The notes under the pieces are model-generated. The model made no database searches. It saw nothing but the letters and a program-made list of their open reading frames with translations, and was not told the origin of the DNA. Below, piece by piece: positions 56,802-64,000 of a stretch of 64,000 bases of DNA (its first letter is position 1; every line of letters begins with the position of its first letter). The position numbers and the translations under genes are program-made. This stretch comes from Dyella sp. EPa41 (GTDB taxonomy: Bacteria > Pseudomonadota > Gammaproteobacteria > Xanthomonadales > Rhodanobacteraceae), in contig NZ_BCPR01000014.1 in the NCBI RefSeq assembly GCF_016586165.1, positions 1 to 64,000 on the forward strand, written 5' to 3'.

Positions 56802-57355
56802 GTGGAAAGATTCGCTATCTGGATCTCGACGCTGACGGCGCGCCGAAAAGTGTCGGTACCGAACTGATCCTTCCCGCACGACAGGCCCGAGGGCGCCGCG
56901 GTCGCCACCAGCCCTTGCCATGCGACAGTGACGCGATAGACCTGCACGATCGTGCCGACGCGCTCCACACAGCCCACCGCGCCGATCATTGCGCCAACCT
57001 TGGAGCCGCTGCTGACTTCGGCGGCGCCACGCAAGCTGTTCTGCCAGGCGGTGAGATCGTTGTTTGCCGTAGCCGATTGCGCCGTCGTGCCTGATGCACA
57101 TACCGGCAAGGCGGTGGCCACGTTGCCCGCGGTGAGGCCGGTCGTGCCATTGGAATAGCAGTCGGCCACCTGCCGGTTGGCGTTGATTCGCGAGACCATG
57201 TCCTGCACCAGCGTGAGCGCCTGCACGCGCTGGTAGGACTCCATCTCGGTGCGCGTGGACTTGGCCATCATGGTGACCGTGCCCAACAGCGCAATGGCCG
57301 CGATGAAGATGGATACGAGCACCTCGATCAACAGCATGCCGCGTTGACGGTTCAT
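56798..57355 (-). CDS. pilV: Type IV pilus modification/minor pilin PilV
   Basis: The protein has 185 residues from ATG 57355, overlapping the fimT stop (TAATG). Leader 'MNRQRG|MLLIEVLVSIFIAAIAL' with Glu at +5; the rest is a compact domain with PilV-like 'ALTLVQDMVSRINANR'. A GTG at 57361 is a less likely start. Confidence 0.9.
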   Translation of the reverse strand: MNRQRGMLLIEVLVSIFIAAIALLGTVTMMAKSTRTEMESYQRVQALTLVQDMVSRINANRQVADCYSNGTTGLTAGNVATALPVCASGTTAQSATANNDLTAWQNSLRGAAEVSSGSKVGAMIGAVGCVERVGTIVQVYRVTVAWQGLVATAAPSGLSCGKDQFGTDTFRRAVSVEIQIANLST

Positions 57356-57819
57356 TAGCACGGCCCTCCAGCGGTCGTAACCCGCCCGCTTGTACCGACC
57401 GCGACGCAGAGCGGCTGTTGTTTCGTATTGGCTTCGGTCGGCTTCACCTGGAACGAATCCGCGCTGGTCACCATTCGCCCATCGCCACCGAACGAGAGCG
57501 TCGCACTGCCGTTTTTTGCCGCGATATCGAGGTTTGTATAAGCGTCGTAGCTACGCAGGCTTTTGCCCCCGCTCAGCACTCGCCAACCGTTGCCCCACCC
57601 GCCTGTATTGGCTGTTATGTCGATCTGCGCGTTGCGCTTGATGGCCTCGCTTCGCGCATAGATCACCGAGGACGACATGTCCATCGCGGCATTCTTCACG
57701 CGCTGCGATTGGACGAAGGTTCCCAGGTAAGGCACGGCGATCAAGGTGAGCACCACGAAGATCGTGATGGTCATCACCAGTTCCACGAGGGTGAATCCAT
57801 GCTGCCGGCGTCTATTCAT
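57355..57819 (-). CDS. fimT: GspH/FimT-type minor pseudopilin
   Basis: The protein has 154 residues from ATG 57819. Prepilin leader 'MNRRRQHG|FTLVELVMTITIFVV' with Glu at +5, followed by the GspH domain ('NAAMDMSSSVIYARSEAIKR', a typical FimT segment). It is 4 bp from the pilE-like gene and precedes pilV. FimU/FimT is the cap minor pilin, and some FimT proteins bind DNA in natural transformation; comF elsewhere in the window fits a competent lifestyle, though this is only suggestive. Confidence 0.88.
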   Translation of the reverse strand: MNRRRQHGFTLVELVMTITIFVVLTLIAVPYLGTFVQSQRVKNAAMDMSSSVIYARSEAIKRNAQIDITANTGGWGNGWRVLSGGKSLRSYDAYTNLDIAAKNGSATLSFGGDGRMVTSADSFQVKPTEANTKQQPLCVAVGTSGRVTTAGGPC

Positions 57820-57823
57820 GGCG

Positions 57824-58288
57824 TCATTTCCAGCAGCCCGTCGGCTGCTTGTTGCCATCGGCGCCGAGGGTAAGCTTGCCGCAACTGTCGTTGGCTTGCG
57901 GACTCCCCGTCTTGGGCGTCGCCGTGATCGAGTAGGTCGGGGGCAGGCCGGAGCTAGTCGCCACCGCGAGGTCGTAATTGGAGGAGACGCCCGTGGGCTG
58001 CGCGCTCGGGCCATAGCCCAGTGTCCCGACATCTGCCGCGTATCCGCGGTTATCGACCATATAGCGCTCCTGCGCGCTGGCGATTTCCAGCATCAGGCTC
58101 TCGGCGGCCTCGCGATTGCCATGCATGACGTAGCGGCGATAACTGGGGACGGCGATGGCTGCCAGGATCGCCACGATCGCGACCACGATCAGCAGTTCGA
58201 TCAGCGTGAAGCCGGAAGCACCGGCATCACGCAGCGCGCGCGACCGATGCGTTGGCGAAACCGAACGGCGCCAATGACCCCTGCCCAT
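57824..58288 (-). CDS. pilE: PilE-type pilin with unusually long leader
   Basis: A protein of 154 residues with the class IVa pilin core 'GFTLIELLIVVAIVAILAAI' and the C-terminal Cys pair ('SCGKL' to 'GCWK') seen in PilE. The leader before the processing Gly is 26 residues, against 6-10 in typical type IVa pilins. ATG 58288 has a strong GGGGGAG site and there is no good start nearer to the cleavage site, so the long leader looks real. It is first in the operon and preceded by an A/T-rich promoter region. Confidence 0.87.
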   Translation of the reverse strand: MGRGHWRRSVSPTHRSRALRDAGASGFTLIELLIVVAIVAILAAIAVPSYRRYVMHGNREAAESLMLEIASAQERYMVDNRGYAADVGTLGYGPSAQPTGVSSNYDLAVATSSGLPPTYSITATPKTGSPQANDSCGKLTLGADGNKQPTGCWK

Positions 58289-58931
58289 GATGCTCCCCCG
58301 CTATCAGGCAACGTTTCGAAATGGGATGAGTGACGTCGCGTTGAATAACGCGATGAATCGGAATCCCCTGAATTAAGCGTAAGGCGATTAATGCAAGCCT
58401 GTCAATTTGTGAAACGGGTCACATTTGAATACAAACAAGAACTTACCGTTATTTTCAGCGCTTTAGTTATCCGCTCTTAATTCCGATCTATTCCGTTAGT
58501 CGTACCGGGCGGGCTCCTGCCAAAACCGGATGTCGTGGGGAACGGATTTTCCCGGCTCGAAGCCTTCGCCGGTGAGGACGACCAGTGCACTGGCAGGCCG
58601 TCCTCACCCCGGGGTGCTAAGGCACTGACCACGATGGAATTAAAGCGATTTTCGTGCCATGGCCAGCCGCGCCCGGCCACTATGGATGAATGGTTTTCGA
58701 CAGCGCGGCATTTGCACGGCATGGAGGGAGAAAGGCGGTCGCGCCGCGGCAATCATCGCCTGGGCGGTGATTTTCTTTTGGCTGCCTTTCAATAACCTTA
58801 GTAAATGCTTATGCAAATCTGACGCCATTCTGACGTTGATAAGCGAGGTAAATAACGAGATTTACCCTACGGCGGCACTCCGGGACGCCGAACGGACCCA
58901 AAGCGTCACCCGCCTTTTCGGTATATGCGGC
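58289..58931. other. A/T-rich intergenic region upstream of the pilin operon
   Basis: There is no convincing gene. Bases 58310-58500 are notably A/T-rich and probably hold the minus-strand pilE promoter. Small frames (58477-58752 on -, 58535-58795 on +) have unconvincing translations. A complex hairpin sits at 58571-58608. The rest, up to the AhpD-like gene stop, shows nothing I can name. Confidence 0.55.
58571..58608. repeat. Hairpin with nested perfect palindrome
   Basis: GGTGAGGACG (58571-58580) pairs with CGTCCTCACC (58599-58608). Inside the loop lies the perfect 12-bp palindrome CCAGTGCACTGG (58582-58593). The nested design could be a regulator site or a stable non-coding hairpin. Confidence 0.6.
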
Positions 58932-59282
58932 CTATGACGATGACTTGCCCTCGTAGGCGGCGACGGCGTCGATCACGCGTGCCGAGTACACGAGCGCCGC
59001 CCCAGCATTGAGGGCCACCGCCACGCCCAGCGCTTCGGCGATTTCCTCGTGGCTCGCGCCCTGTTTGAGCGCCTCGGCCGTATGCACCGTGATGCAGCCG
59101 TCGCAGCGCGTGGTGACCGCCACCGCCAGTGCGATGAGTTCGCGGGTCTTGGCGTCGAGCTTGCCGGCCTTCTTCGCGGCGTTGGACAAGGTCTGGTAGC
59201 CGGCGACGGTATCGGGACTGAGCTTGCCGATGTCGCCGATACGGGACACGAGTTCCTTGCGATATTCGGGCCAGTTGAGCAT
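58932..59282 (-). CDS. Carboxymuconolactone decarboxylase/AhpD-like protein, copy 2
   Basis: A 116-residue paralogue of the protein at 50936-51283, with the same 'TTRCDGCITVHTAEAL' CxxC-His motif and almost the same start 'MLNWPEYRKELVSRIG'. It stands alone between the pilin promoter region and comF, with no regulator beside it. It may be a recent duplicate with different control. Confidence 0.9.
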   Translation of the reverse strand: MLNWPEYRKELVSRIGDIGKLSPDTVAGYQTLSNAAKKAGKLDAKTRELIALAVAVTTRCDGCITVHTAEALKQGASHEEIAEALGVAVALNAGAALVYSARVIDAVAAYEGKSSS

Positions 59283-59375
59283 GGACGTTGCCTCGGCGAA
59301 GGGAGGGGTCCGCGACGATGCGGAACAGCCATGCTGCGCCCGCTCGCGTGTGGCCCCGGTGATGCCCGCGGCGAC

Positions 59376-60098
59376 TCAGCGCTGGCCGACCGGTGCGCGG
59401 GCCAGCGCCCATACGTCGATGCGTTTGGCGCCCGCCCGCCGCAACACGCGGCAGCACTCGGCCAGCGTGGCGCCGGTGGTCATCACGTCATCGAGCAAGA
59501 CCACGTGTTCGGGCCAGACCACGCCGGCTTTCGCCGCGAATGCCCGGCGTACGTTGCGGCGACGCGCCAGGGCGCCAAGCTCGGTCTGTGCCGCGGTGCC
59601 GCGCTCTCGCAACAGCCAGGTGGCCTGCACGGGCACCTGCATCGCGCGCGCCAGCGGTCGCGCGAGCTCAAGTGCCTGATTGTGGCCGCGGGCCCTCAAC
59701 CGTTGGCGGTGCAGGGGTACCGGCACGATCAGTTCCGGCGGCACGGCCCATGGCATTTCGCGCAACCATAGCGTCGAAAGCACCCGGCCCGCGGCGAGAT
59801 CCGCGCCGAATTTGAAGCGCGTTTCCAGCCGGTCCAGCGGCCACGCATAGCGGAACGGTACCCAGGCCGCATCCCAGGGCGGCGGTCGGCGCTGGCATTG
59901 GCCGCACAGGGCCGCGGACTCGGCCAGCGGCAGCGCGCAACGGGCGCAGCAGCGGCGATTGCGCGGCAACTCGGCGGCGCAGTCCGCGCACAGGTCGATG
60001 CCGGCGTCCCCGACGCCACCACAGAGCAGGCAGTGATAGGGAAGAACGAAACGTTGCAGCGAATCCCTCGCCGCGTGCCACCACGAAAGCGCATCCAT
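59376..60098 (-). CDS. comF: ComF family amidophosphoribosyltransferase-like protein
   Basis: The protein has 240 residues. The N-terminal zinc-binding Cys cluster ('CLLCGGVG', 'CADCAAEL', 'CCARCALPL') precedes a phosphoribosyltransferase domain with the PRPP motif 'VVLLDDVMTTGATLAECC'. ComF proteins are needed for DNA uptake in competence in several bacteria. The gene neighbours the biotin genes, as gntX/comF does bioH in enterics. It follows the small membrane-protein gene by 16 bp. Confidence 0.92.
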   Translation of the reverse strand: MDALSWWHAARDSLQRFVLPYHCLLCGGVGDAGIDLCADCAAELPRNRRCCARCALPLAESAALCGQCQRRPPPWDAAWVPFRYAWPLDRLETRFKFGADLAAGRVLSTLWLREMPWAVPPELIVPVPLHRQRLRARGHNQALELARPLARAMQVPVQATWLLRERGTAAQTELGALARRRNVRRAFAAKAGVVWPEHVVLLDDVMTTGATLAECCRVLRRAGAKRIDVWALARAPVGQR

Positions 60099-60114
60099 GC
60101 GCCGGCTCCTCGCC

Positions 60115-60321
60115 TCAGGTCTTGGGTTTGAACATCGCCGCGTCGAGGATGGACCAGAGATGGATGATCCAGCCCAGCCACACGATCCACAGGATGGCGG
60201 CCAGCACGAACATCACCAGCGCGATCCAAAACCGCCCCTGCACCAGCTGGCCCAGGCCAGGAATGAAGAAACTGCAGATGGCGGCGAGCACATTGCCCGC
60301 ACTGCCTTGTCCGGCGCTCAT
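60115..60321 (-). CDS. Small membrane protein, TM2-like
   Basis: This 68-residue protein from ATG 60321 has two hydrophobic helices and the '[20 protein letters not shown]' pattern common to TM2/YccF-like small membrane proteins. Function is unknown. It is encoded upstream of comF on the same strand and divergent from bioB, within the 143-bp region that holds the proposed BirA operator. Confidence 0.75.
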   Translation of the reverse strand: MSAGQGSAGNVLAAICSFFIPGLGQLVQGRFWIALVMFVLAAILWIVWLGWIIHLWSILDAAMFKPKT

Positions 60322-60380
60322 GCCTTGAAGCTCCCGTGGAGTGGAACCTCGATGGTAGCGCAGCCATACGCGCACGCATC

Positions 60381-60411
60381 GTCAACTTCATTGCGGCTTC
60401 AAAAGTTGACA
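60381..60411 (+). promoter_or_regulatory. BirA-like bio operator overlapping a -35 element
   Basis: GTCAACTT (60381-60388) and AAGTTGAC (60403-60410) are inverted with a 14-bp spacer, the geometry of BirA operators (two 8-9 bp arms around 14-15 bp). The right arm overlaps a TTGACA -35 (60406-60411), so binding would block bioB transcription. Confidence 0.65.
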
Positions 60412-60464
60412 GAGACGGGAGCGCTGCCAAACTGTCGTCCATTCCCCATCCCAGAGCTGTCGCC

Positions 60465-61469
60465 ATGGCCCACCCGATCCGCCACGACTGGACCCGCGCC
60501 GACGTCGCCGCGCTGTTCGCGCTGCCGTTCAACGAGCTGCTGCACAAGGCGCATGCCGTGCACCGCGAGCACCACGACCCGAACGCCGTGCAGGTGTCGA
60601 CCCTGCTGTCGATCAAGACCGGTGGCTGCCCGGAAGACTGCGCCTATTGCCCGCAGGCCGCCCGCTACGACACCGGCGTGCAGGCGCAGAAGCTGATGAG
60701 CGTGGAGGCCGTGGTGGCGCGGGCGCGCGCGGCCAAGGATGCGGGCGCCTCGCGCTTCTGCATGGGCGCCGCCTGGCGCAGCCCGAAAGATCGCGACGTG
60801 GCCAAGGTGGCCGAGATCGTGAGCGCGGTGAAGGGCCTGGGGCTCGAAACCTGCGCCACGCTGGGCATGCTCGACGGCGATCAGGCCGCCACGCTCAAGC
60901 AGGCCGGCCTGGACTATTACAACCACAATCTCGACACCGCGCCCGAGTTCTACGGCGAGATCATCCACACGCGCCAATACCAGGATCGCCTGGACACGCT
61001 GGAACACGTGCGCGAAGCGGGCCTGAAAACCTGCTGCGGCGGCATCGTGGGCATGGGCGAGACGCGCGACCAGCGCGCCGGCCTGCTGCAGACGCTGGCC
61101 AACCTGCCCGAGCACCCGGAATCGGTGCCGATCAACCAGCTGGTGCAGGTGGAAGGCACGCCACTCAACGGCGTGCAGGCGCTGGACCCCTTCGAATTCG
61201 TGCGCACCATCGCCGTGGCGCGCCTCCTGATGCCGGCCTCGATGGTCCGCCTTTCCGCCGGTCGCCAGCAGATGGACGACGCGGTGCAGGCGCTGTGTTT
61301 CTTTGCAGGCGCCAACTCGATCTTCTACGGCGAAAAGCTGCTGACCACCGGCAACCCCGACGTGGAACACGATCGCCAGCTGTTCAAGCGGCTCGACCTG
61401 CATCCGCTGGAAGTGGTGGAACAGAGCGGCACGGTGCATGCGGACATCCTGCAGCACTGCGCCGCCTGA
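60465..61469 (+). CDS. bioB: Biotin synthase
   Basis: This radical-SAM enzyme has 334 residues from ATG 60465 and inserts sulfur into dethiobiotin. The cluster cysteines are C55, C59 and C62 in '[14 protein letters not shown]'. Downstream motifs include '[14 protein letters not shown]' and '[15 protein letters not shown]'. It is the first gene of the bioB-bioF-trhO-bioH run; a REP pair lies in the 111-bp gap before bioF. A frame starting at 60336 reads through the operator and is rejected. Confidence 0.96.
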   Translation: MAHPIRHDWTRADVAALFALPFNELLHKAHAVHREHHDPNAVQVSTLLSIKTGGCPEDCAYCPQAARYDTGVQAQKLMSVEAVVARARAAKDAGASRFCMGAAWRSPKDRDVAKVAEIVSAVKGLGLETCATLGMLDGDQAATLKQAGLDYYNHNLDTAPEFYGEIIHTRQYQDRLDTLEHVREAGLKTCCGGIVGMGETRDQRAGLLQTLANLPEHPESVPINQLVQVEGTPLNGVQALDPFEFVRTIAVARLLMPASMVRLSAGRQQMDDAVQALCFFAGANSIFYGEKLLTTGNPDVEHDRQLFKRLDLHPLEVVEQSGTVHADILQHCAA

Positions 61470-61485
61470 CGCTGCCGTAGCCCTT

Positions 61486-61563
61486 GTGGGAGCGCACCCT
61501 GTGCGCGACTTGCGGCGATGGCGTCCCGCTCCGTACGCCGTCGCGCACAGGGTGCGCTCCCAC
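61486..61563. repeat. REP-like inverted pair between bioB and bioF
   Basis: Arms at 61486-61509 and 61540-61563 are exact reverse complements (starting GTGGGAGCGCACCCTG), separated by 30 bp. It ends 17 bp before the bioF start and could partially terminate or stabilise bioB mRNA. Confidence 0.85.
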
Positions 61564-61580
61564 AGACAAGCCGTCGCTGT

Positions 61581-62765
61581 ATGACTCCCCGCCCCGACCT
61601 GCTCGCCCGCCTCGCCCTGCACGCGCAACAGCGCGAGCAGGCCGGGCTGCGCCGGCGGTTGCGCGTGATCGAGCGCGTCGATGGCCCCTGGGTGGAGCGT
61701 GACGGCCGTCGCCTGCTGTCCTTCTGCAGCAACGACTACCTTGGCCTGGCGCAGCATCCCGCGCTGGTCGCCGCACTGAAGCGCGCGGCGGATGACGACG
61801 GTGTCGGCAGCGGTTCCGCCCACCTCATCGGTGGCCACCGCAGCGCTCACGCCGCGCTGGAGGAAGCGCTCGCCGAATGGACCGGCCGCGAACGCGCGTT
61901 GCTGTTTTCCACCGGCTACATGGCCAACCTCGGCACGATGCAGGCTCTGCTGGAACGCGGCGACGTGTGCGTGCAGGACAAACTCAATCACGCCTGCCTG
62001 CTCGACGGCGCGCAACTCGCGGGCGCGGAGTTGAAACGCTATCGGCACGGCGATGTGGATGCGGCGGCCCGCCAGTTGGCCAACCGCGGCGACGCCCCCG
62101 CGCTGCTCGCCACCGACGGCGTCTTCAGCATGGATGGCGATATCGCCCCACTGGCCGAGCTCGCCGCCCTGTGCCGGCGCGAAGGCGCCACGCTGATGGT
62201 CGATGATGCGCATGGCCTGGGCGTGCTCGGCGAACGCGGCGAAGGCAGCGTGACCGATGCCGGACTGGGTCAGAACGATGTCCCGGTGTTGATGGCCACC
62301 CTTGGCAAGGCGCTGGGCTGCAGTGGCGCGTTCGTCGCGGGACCGGCGACGCTCACCGATGGCCTGCTGCAGTTCGCCCGCACCTACATCTACACGACGG
62401 CGATGCCACCCGCGCTCGCCGCCGCCACGCTGGCCGCGGTGCGGTTGGCGCAGGCGGAAGGCTGGCGCCGCGAAAAGCTCCATGGTTTGATCGCCCGCTT
62501 TCGCCAGGGAGCACGGGAGCTGGGATTGCCGCTGATGCCCTCCCCCACCGCCATCCAGCCGCTGTTGCTGGGCGATGCGCGGTCGGCGATGGAGGCTGCC
62601 CAGGCCCTGGAGCAGCGGGGTTTCCTGGTCACCGCGATCCGCCCACCCACCGTGCCGCAGGGCCAGGCGCGCCTGCGCATCACCCTGTCGGCCGCCCACG
62701 AGGAAGGCGACGTGGACCGGCTGCTGGAGGCGCTGTCCCGGGCGCCTCGGGCCCAGCCCGTATAA
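61581..62765 (+). CDS. bioF: 8-amino-7-oxononanoate synthase
   Basis: A PLP enzyme of 394 residues from ATG 61581 that condenses pimeloyl-ACP with alanine. The PLP lysine is K243 in '[15 protein letters not shown]'; '[15 protein letters not shown]' holds the PLP-ring Asp and His, and '[13 protein letters not shown]' is the N-terminal marker. The stop (TAA) lies inside a TATAAT that may serve the next gene. Confidence 0.95.
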   Translation: MTPRPDLLARLALHAQQREQAGLRRRLRVIERVDGPWVERDGRRLLSFCSNDYLGLAQHPALVAALKRAADDDGVGSGSAHLIGGHRSAHAALEEALAEWTGRERALLFSTGYMANLGTMQALLERGDVCVQDKLNHACLLDGAQLAGAELKRYRHGDVDAAARQLANRGDAPALLATDGVFSMDGDIAPLAELAALCRREGATLMVDDAHGLGVLGERGEGSVTDAGLGQNDVPVLMATLGKALGCSGAFVAGPATLTDGLLQFARTYIYTTAMPPALAAATLAAVRLAQAEGWRREKLHGLIARFRQGARELGLPLMPSPTAIQPLLLGDARSAMEAAQALEQRGFLVTAIRPPTVPQGQARLRITLSAAHEEGDVDRLLEALSRAPRAQPV

Positions 62766-62766
62766 T
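62761..62766 (+). promoter_or_regulatory. Possible -10 element at the bioF stop
   Basis: A perfect TATAAT covers the bioF stop codon, 29 bp before the trhO start. No good -35 is seen 16-18 bp upstream, so promoter activity is uncertain. Confidence 0.35.
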
Positions 62767-62794
62767 GGCGGTCTTGCCGTACCCGCTCCCCTCC

Positions 62795-63670
62795 ATGTCC
62801 ATCGTCAATCTCTCCGCCTATCGCTTCGTCAGCCTGGACGACCTGCCCGCGCTGCGCGAACGCGTGCTCGAGCGCTGTCTGGCGCTGGAACTCAAGGGCA
62901 CCATCCTGCTCGCGCCCGAAGGCATCAACCTGTTCCTGGCCGGCCCGCGCGAACCCATCGACGCCTTCATGCACTGGCTGCGCGAAGACCCGCGCTTCGC
63001 AGGATTGGAGCCCAAGGAGTCGATATCCGACGGCGTGCCCTTCGGGCGCATGCGCGTACGCCTGAAGAAGGAGATCATCACCATGCGCATGCCGGCGATC
63101 CGTCCGGAAGGCGCGCGTGCGCCATCGGTGGCGCCGGCGACGCTGCAGCGCTGGCTGACGCAGGGCCATGATGACGACGGTCGCGAGATCGTGCTGCTCG
63201 ATACGCGCAACGACTACGAGACCGACGTCGGCCTGTTCGACCACGCGGTGGACTATCGCATCGCCAGCTTCACCGAGTTCCCCGGCGCCATTGCCGCCGA
63301 TCGCGCGCGCTACGACGGCAAGACCGTCGTGTCGTACTGCACCGGCGGCATCCGCTGCGAGAAGGCCGTGTTGCACATGCAGGACATCGGCATGCAGCAC
63401 GTGTACCAGCTCGAAGGCGGCATCCTGAAGTACTTCGAGGAAACCGACGGCTCGCACTGGCGCGGCGACTGCTTCGTGTTCGATGAGCGTGGCGCGGTGG
63501 ACAAGAGCCTCGCTCCATCACTCCCGCTCCCTTCTGGGCAAGCCGAAGGTAGTTCCGTGCGAGAGAGGCCTGGAGCGAGGGCCCAATCCTTCGACGAGCC
63601 CGCATCAGGCCAAGCCTTCGCGAGCACCCAAACCCCGCCCCAGTGGGGAGTGGGAGTCGACGCCGCATGA
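62795..63670 (+). CDS. trhO: tRNA uridine hydroxylase/rhodanese-family protein (TrhO/YceA-like)
   Basis: The protein has 291 residues from ATG 62795. The N-terminal acylphosphatase-like half ('[19 protein letters not shown]', '[17 protein letters not shown]') is joined to a rhodanese domain with catalytic Cys in '[16 protein letters not shown]'. TrhO hydroxylates wobble U34 of some tRNAs to ho5U in an oxygen-dependent way. The last 45 residues ('[20 protein letters not shown]') are repeat-like and not conserved. The stop overlaps bioH (ATGA). Its link with biotin genes is probably positional. Confidence 0.9.
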   Translation: MSIVNLSAYRFVSLDDLPALRERVLERCLALELKGTILLAPEGINLFLAGPREPIDAFMHWLREDPRFAGLEPKESISDGVPFGRMRVRLKKEIITMRMPAIRPEGARAPSVAPATLQRWLTQGHDDDGREIVLLDTRNDYETDVGLFDHAVDYRIASFTEFPGAIAADRARYDGKTVVSYCTGGIRCEKAVLHMQDIGMQHVYQLEGGILKYFEETDGSHWRGDCFVFDERGAVDKSLAPSLPLPSGQAEGSSVRERPGARAQSFDEPASGQAFASTQTPPQWGVGVDAA

Positions 63671-64000
63671 CGCTCCACATCGAAACGCACGGGCGCGGCG
63701 ACATCCCCGTGGTGATCCTGCACGGCTGGGCCATGCACGGCGGCATGATGGAACCGCTGTGCGAAGTGCTCGCGGACCGCTGCACGCTGCACGTCGTCGA
63801 TCTGCCGGGTCACGGTTATTCGCGCGACAGCAAGCTTCCGCTGGAGCCTTCCGCCTGCGTGCAGGCCATCGCCGAACGCACGCCGCCGGCGATCTGGATC
63901 GGCTGGTCACTGGGTGGCCTGATCGCCATGACGGCCGCGTTGGAACGCCCCGCGAATGCCCGGGCCCTCGGCGTCATCTGCGGCACGCCGAAATTCTCGC
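63667..64000 (+). CDS. bioH: Pimeloyl-ACP methyl ester carboxylesterase, partial at window edge
   Basis: The first 111 codons are in the window from ATG 63667. The alpha/beta-hydrolase fold has the oxyanion segment '[16 protein letters not shown]' and nucleophile Ser in '[13 protein letters not shown]', as in BioH. It frees pimeloyl-ACP for BioF. It overlaps the previous gene by 4 bp. The rest, with the Asp and His of the triad, lies beyond 64000. Confidence 0.92.
   Translation, partial: MTLHIETHGRGDIPVVILHGWAMHGGMMEPLCEVLADRCTLHVVDLPGHGYSRDSKLPLEPSACVQAIAERTPPAIWIGWSLGGLIAMTAALERPANARALGVICGTPKFS

Noticed and set aside
58535-58795. Small plus-strand gene of 86 residues
   Set aside because: No ribosome-binding site, no similarity to anything I recognise, and it contains the nested hairpin.
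60399-62699. 766-residue open frame opposite bioB and bioF
   Set aside because: Antisense shadow of two clear biotin genes; crosses a REP pair and an operator, and has low-complexity composition.

Overview
The window looks like a chromosomal segment of a high-GC gammaproteobacterium of the Xanthomonadales (Lysobacterales) type, most plausibly Rhodanobacteraceae (Dyella, Luteibacter or Rhodanobacter relatives). This is an inference from gene content (TonB-dependent sugar uptake, type IV minor pilins with PilY1, comF next to bioB-bioF-bioH, a thr operon and a combined leu-ilv operon) and from the many palindromic intergenic repeats. There is no rRNA, tRNA, CRISPR array, insertion sequence or prophage that I can see. 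Almost all of the sequence is coding.

Layout. 1-489: repeat-bearing, gene-free edge. 490-4408: a divergent pair, an LTA-synthase/OpgB-like membrane transferase and a CpdB-like periplasmic nucleotidase lipoprotein. 4574-14542: a block that looks lower in GC than its surroundings, with a two-subunit transketolase, a sugar epimerase fused to a GtrB-type glycosyltransferase, two methyltransferases, a GtrA flippase, a GT-C-like membrane glycosyltransferase and a YfhO-like giant membrane protein. I read it as a surface-glycan modification locus. 14946-18680: the threonine operon (homoserine dehydrogenase, thrB, thrC) behind a Thr-rich leader peptide. 18805-30105: a LacI-controlled glucoside or beta-glucan uptake and hydrolysis regulon (GH1 beta-glucosidase, complete sugar ABC transporter, glucoamylase-like PF10091 enzyme, TonB receptor, LacI), with LacI-type operator palindromes at three places. 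30307-32460: an esterase, an isochorismatase-family hydrolase and a TetR regulator with tandem operators. 32567-45517: one long branched-chain amino acid operon, leuA-ilvE-leuC-leuD-leuB-ilvD-ilvC-ilvG-ilvM-ilvA, behind a Leu/Val/Ile-rich leader peptide and a textbook terminator. 45583-51833: small accessory genes (FosX-like VOC protein, ubiA, an ECF42-type sigma factor with its YciI/DGPF and VOC partners, an AraC regulator with DUF302 and carboxymuconolactone-decarboxylase-like genes). 51876-58288: a minor pilin operon, pilE-fimT-pilV-pilW-pilX-pilY1. 58932-64000: a second carboxymuconolactone-decarboxylase paralogue, comF and a small membrane protein, diverging from the biotin genes bioB-bioF-trhO-bioH; bioH runs off the right edge.

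How the parts work together. The thr operon makes threonine from aspartate semialdehyde, and ilvA in the branched-chain operon takes threonine on to isoleucine. Both operons appear to be controlled by translation-coupled attenuation, with leader peptides rich in exactly the end-product amino acids. The sugar regulon has outer-membrane uptake, a secreted glucanase-like enzyme, inner-membrane transport and an intracellular glucosidase under a single repressor. The 4.5-14.5 kb block contains all three parts of a Gtr-type pathway (lipid-linked sugar synthase, flippase, periplasmic transferase) plus enzymes that could make an unusual ketose-derived or branched sugar; it is my best candidate for an undescribed system.
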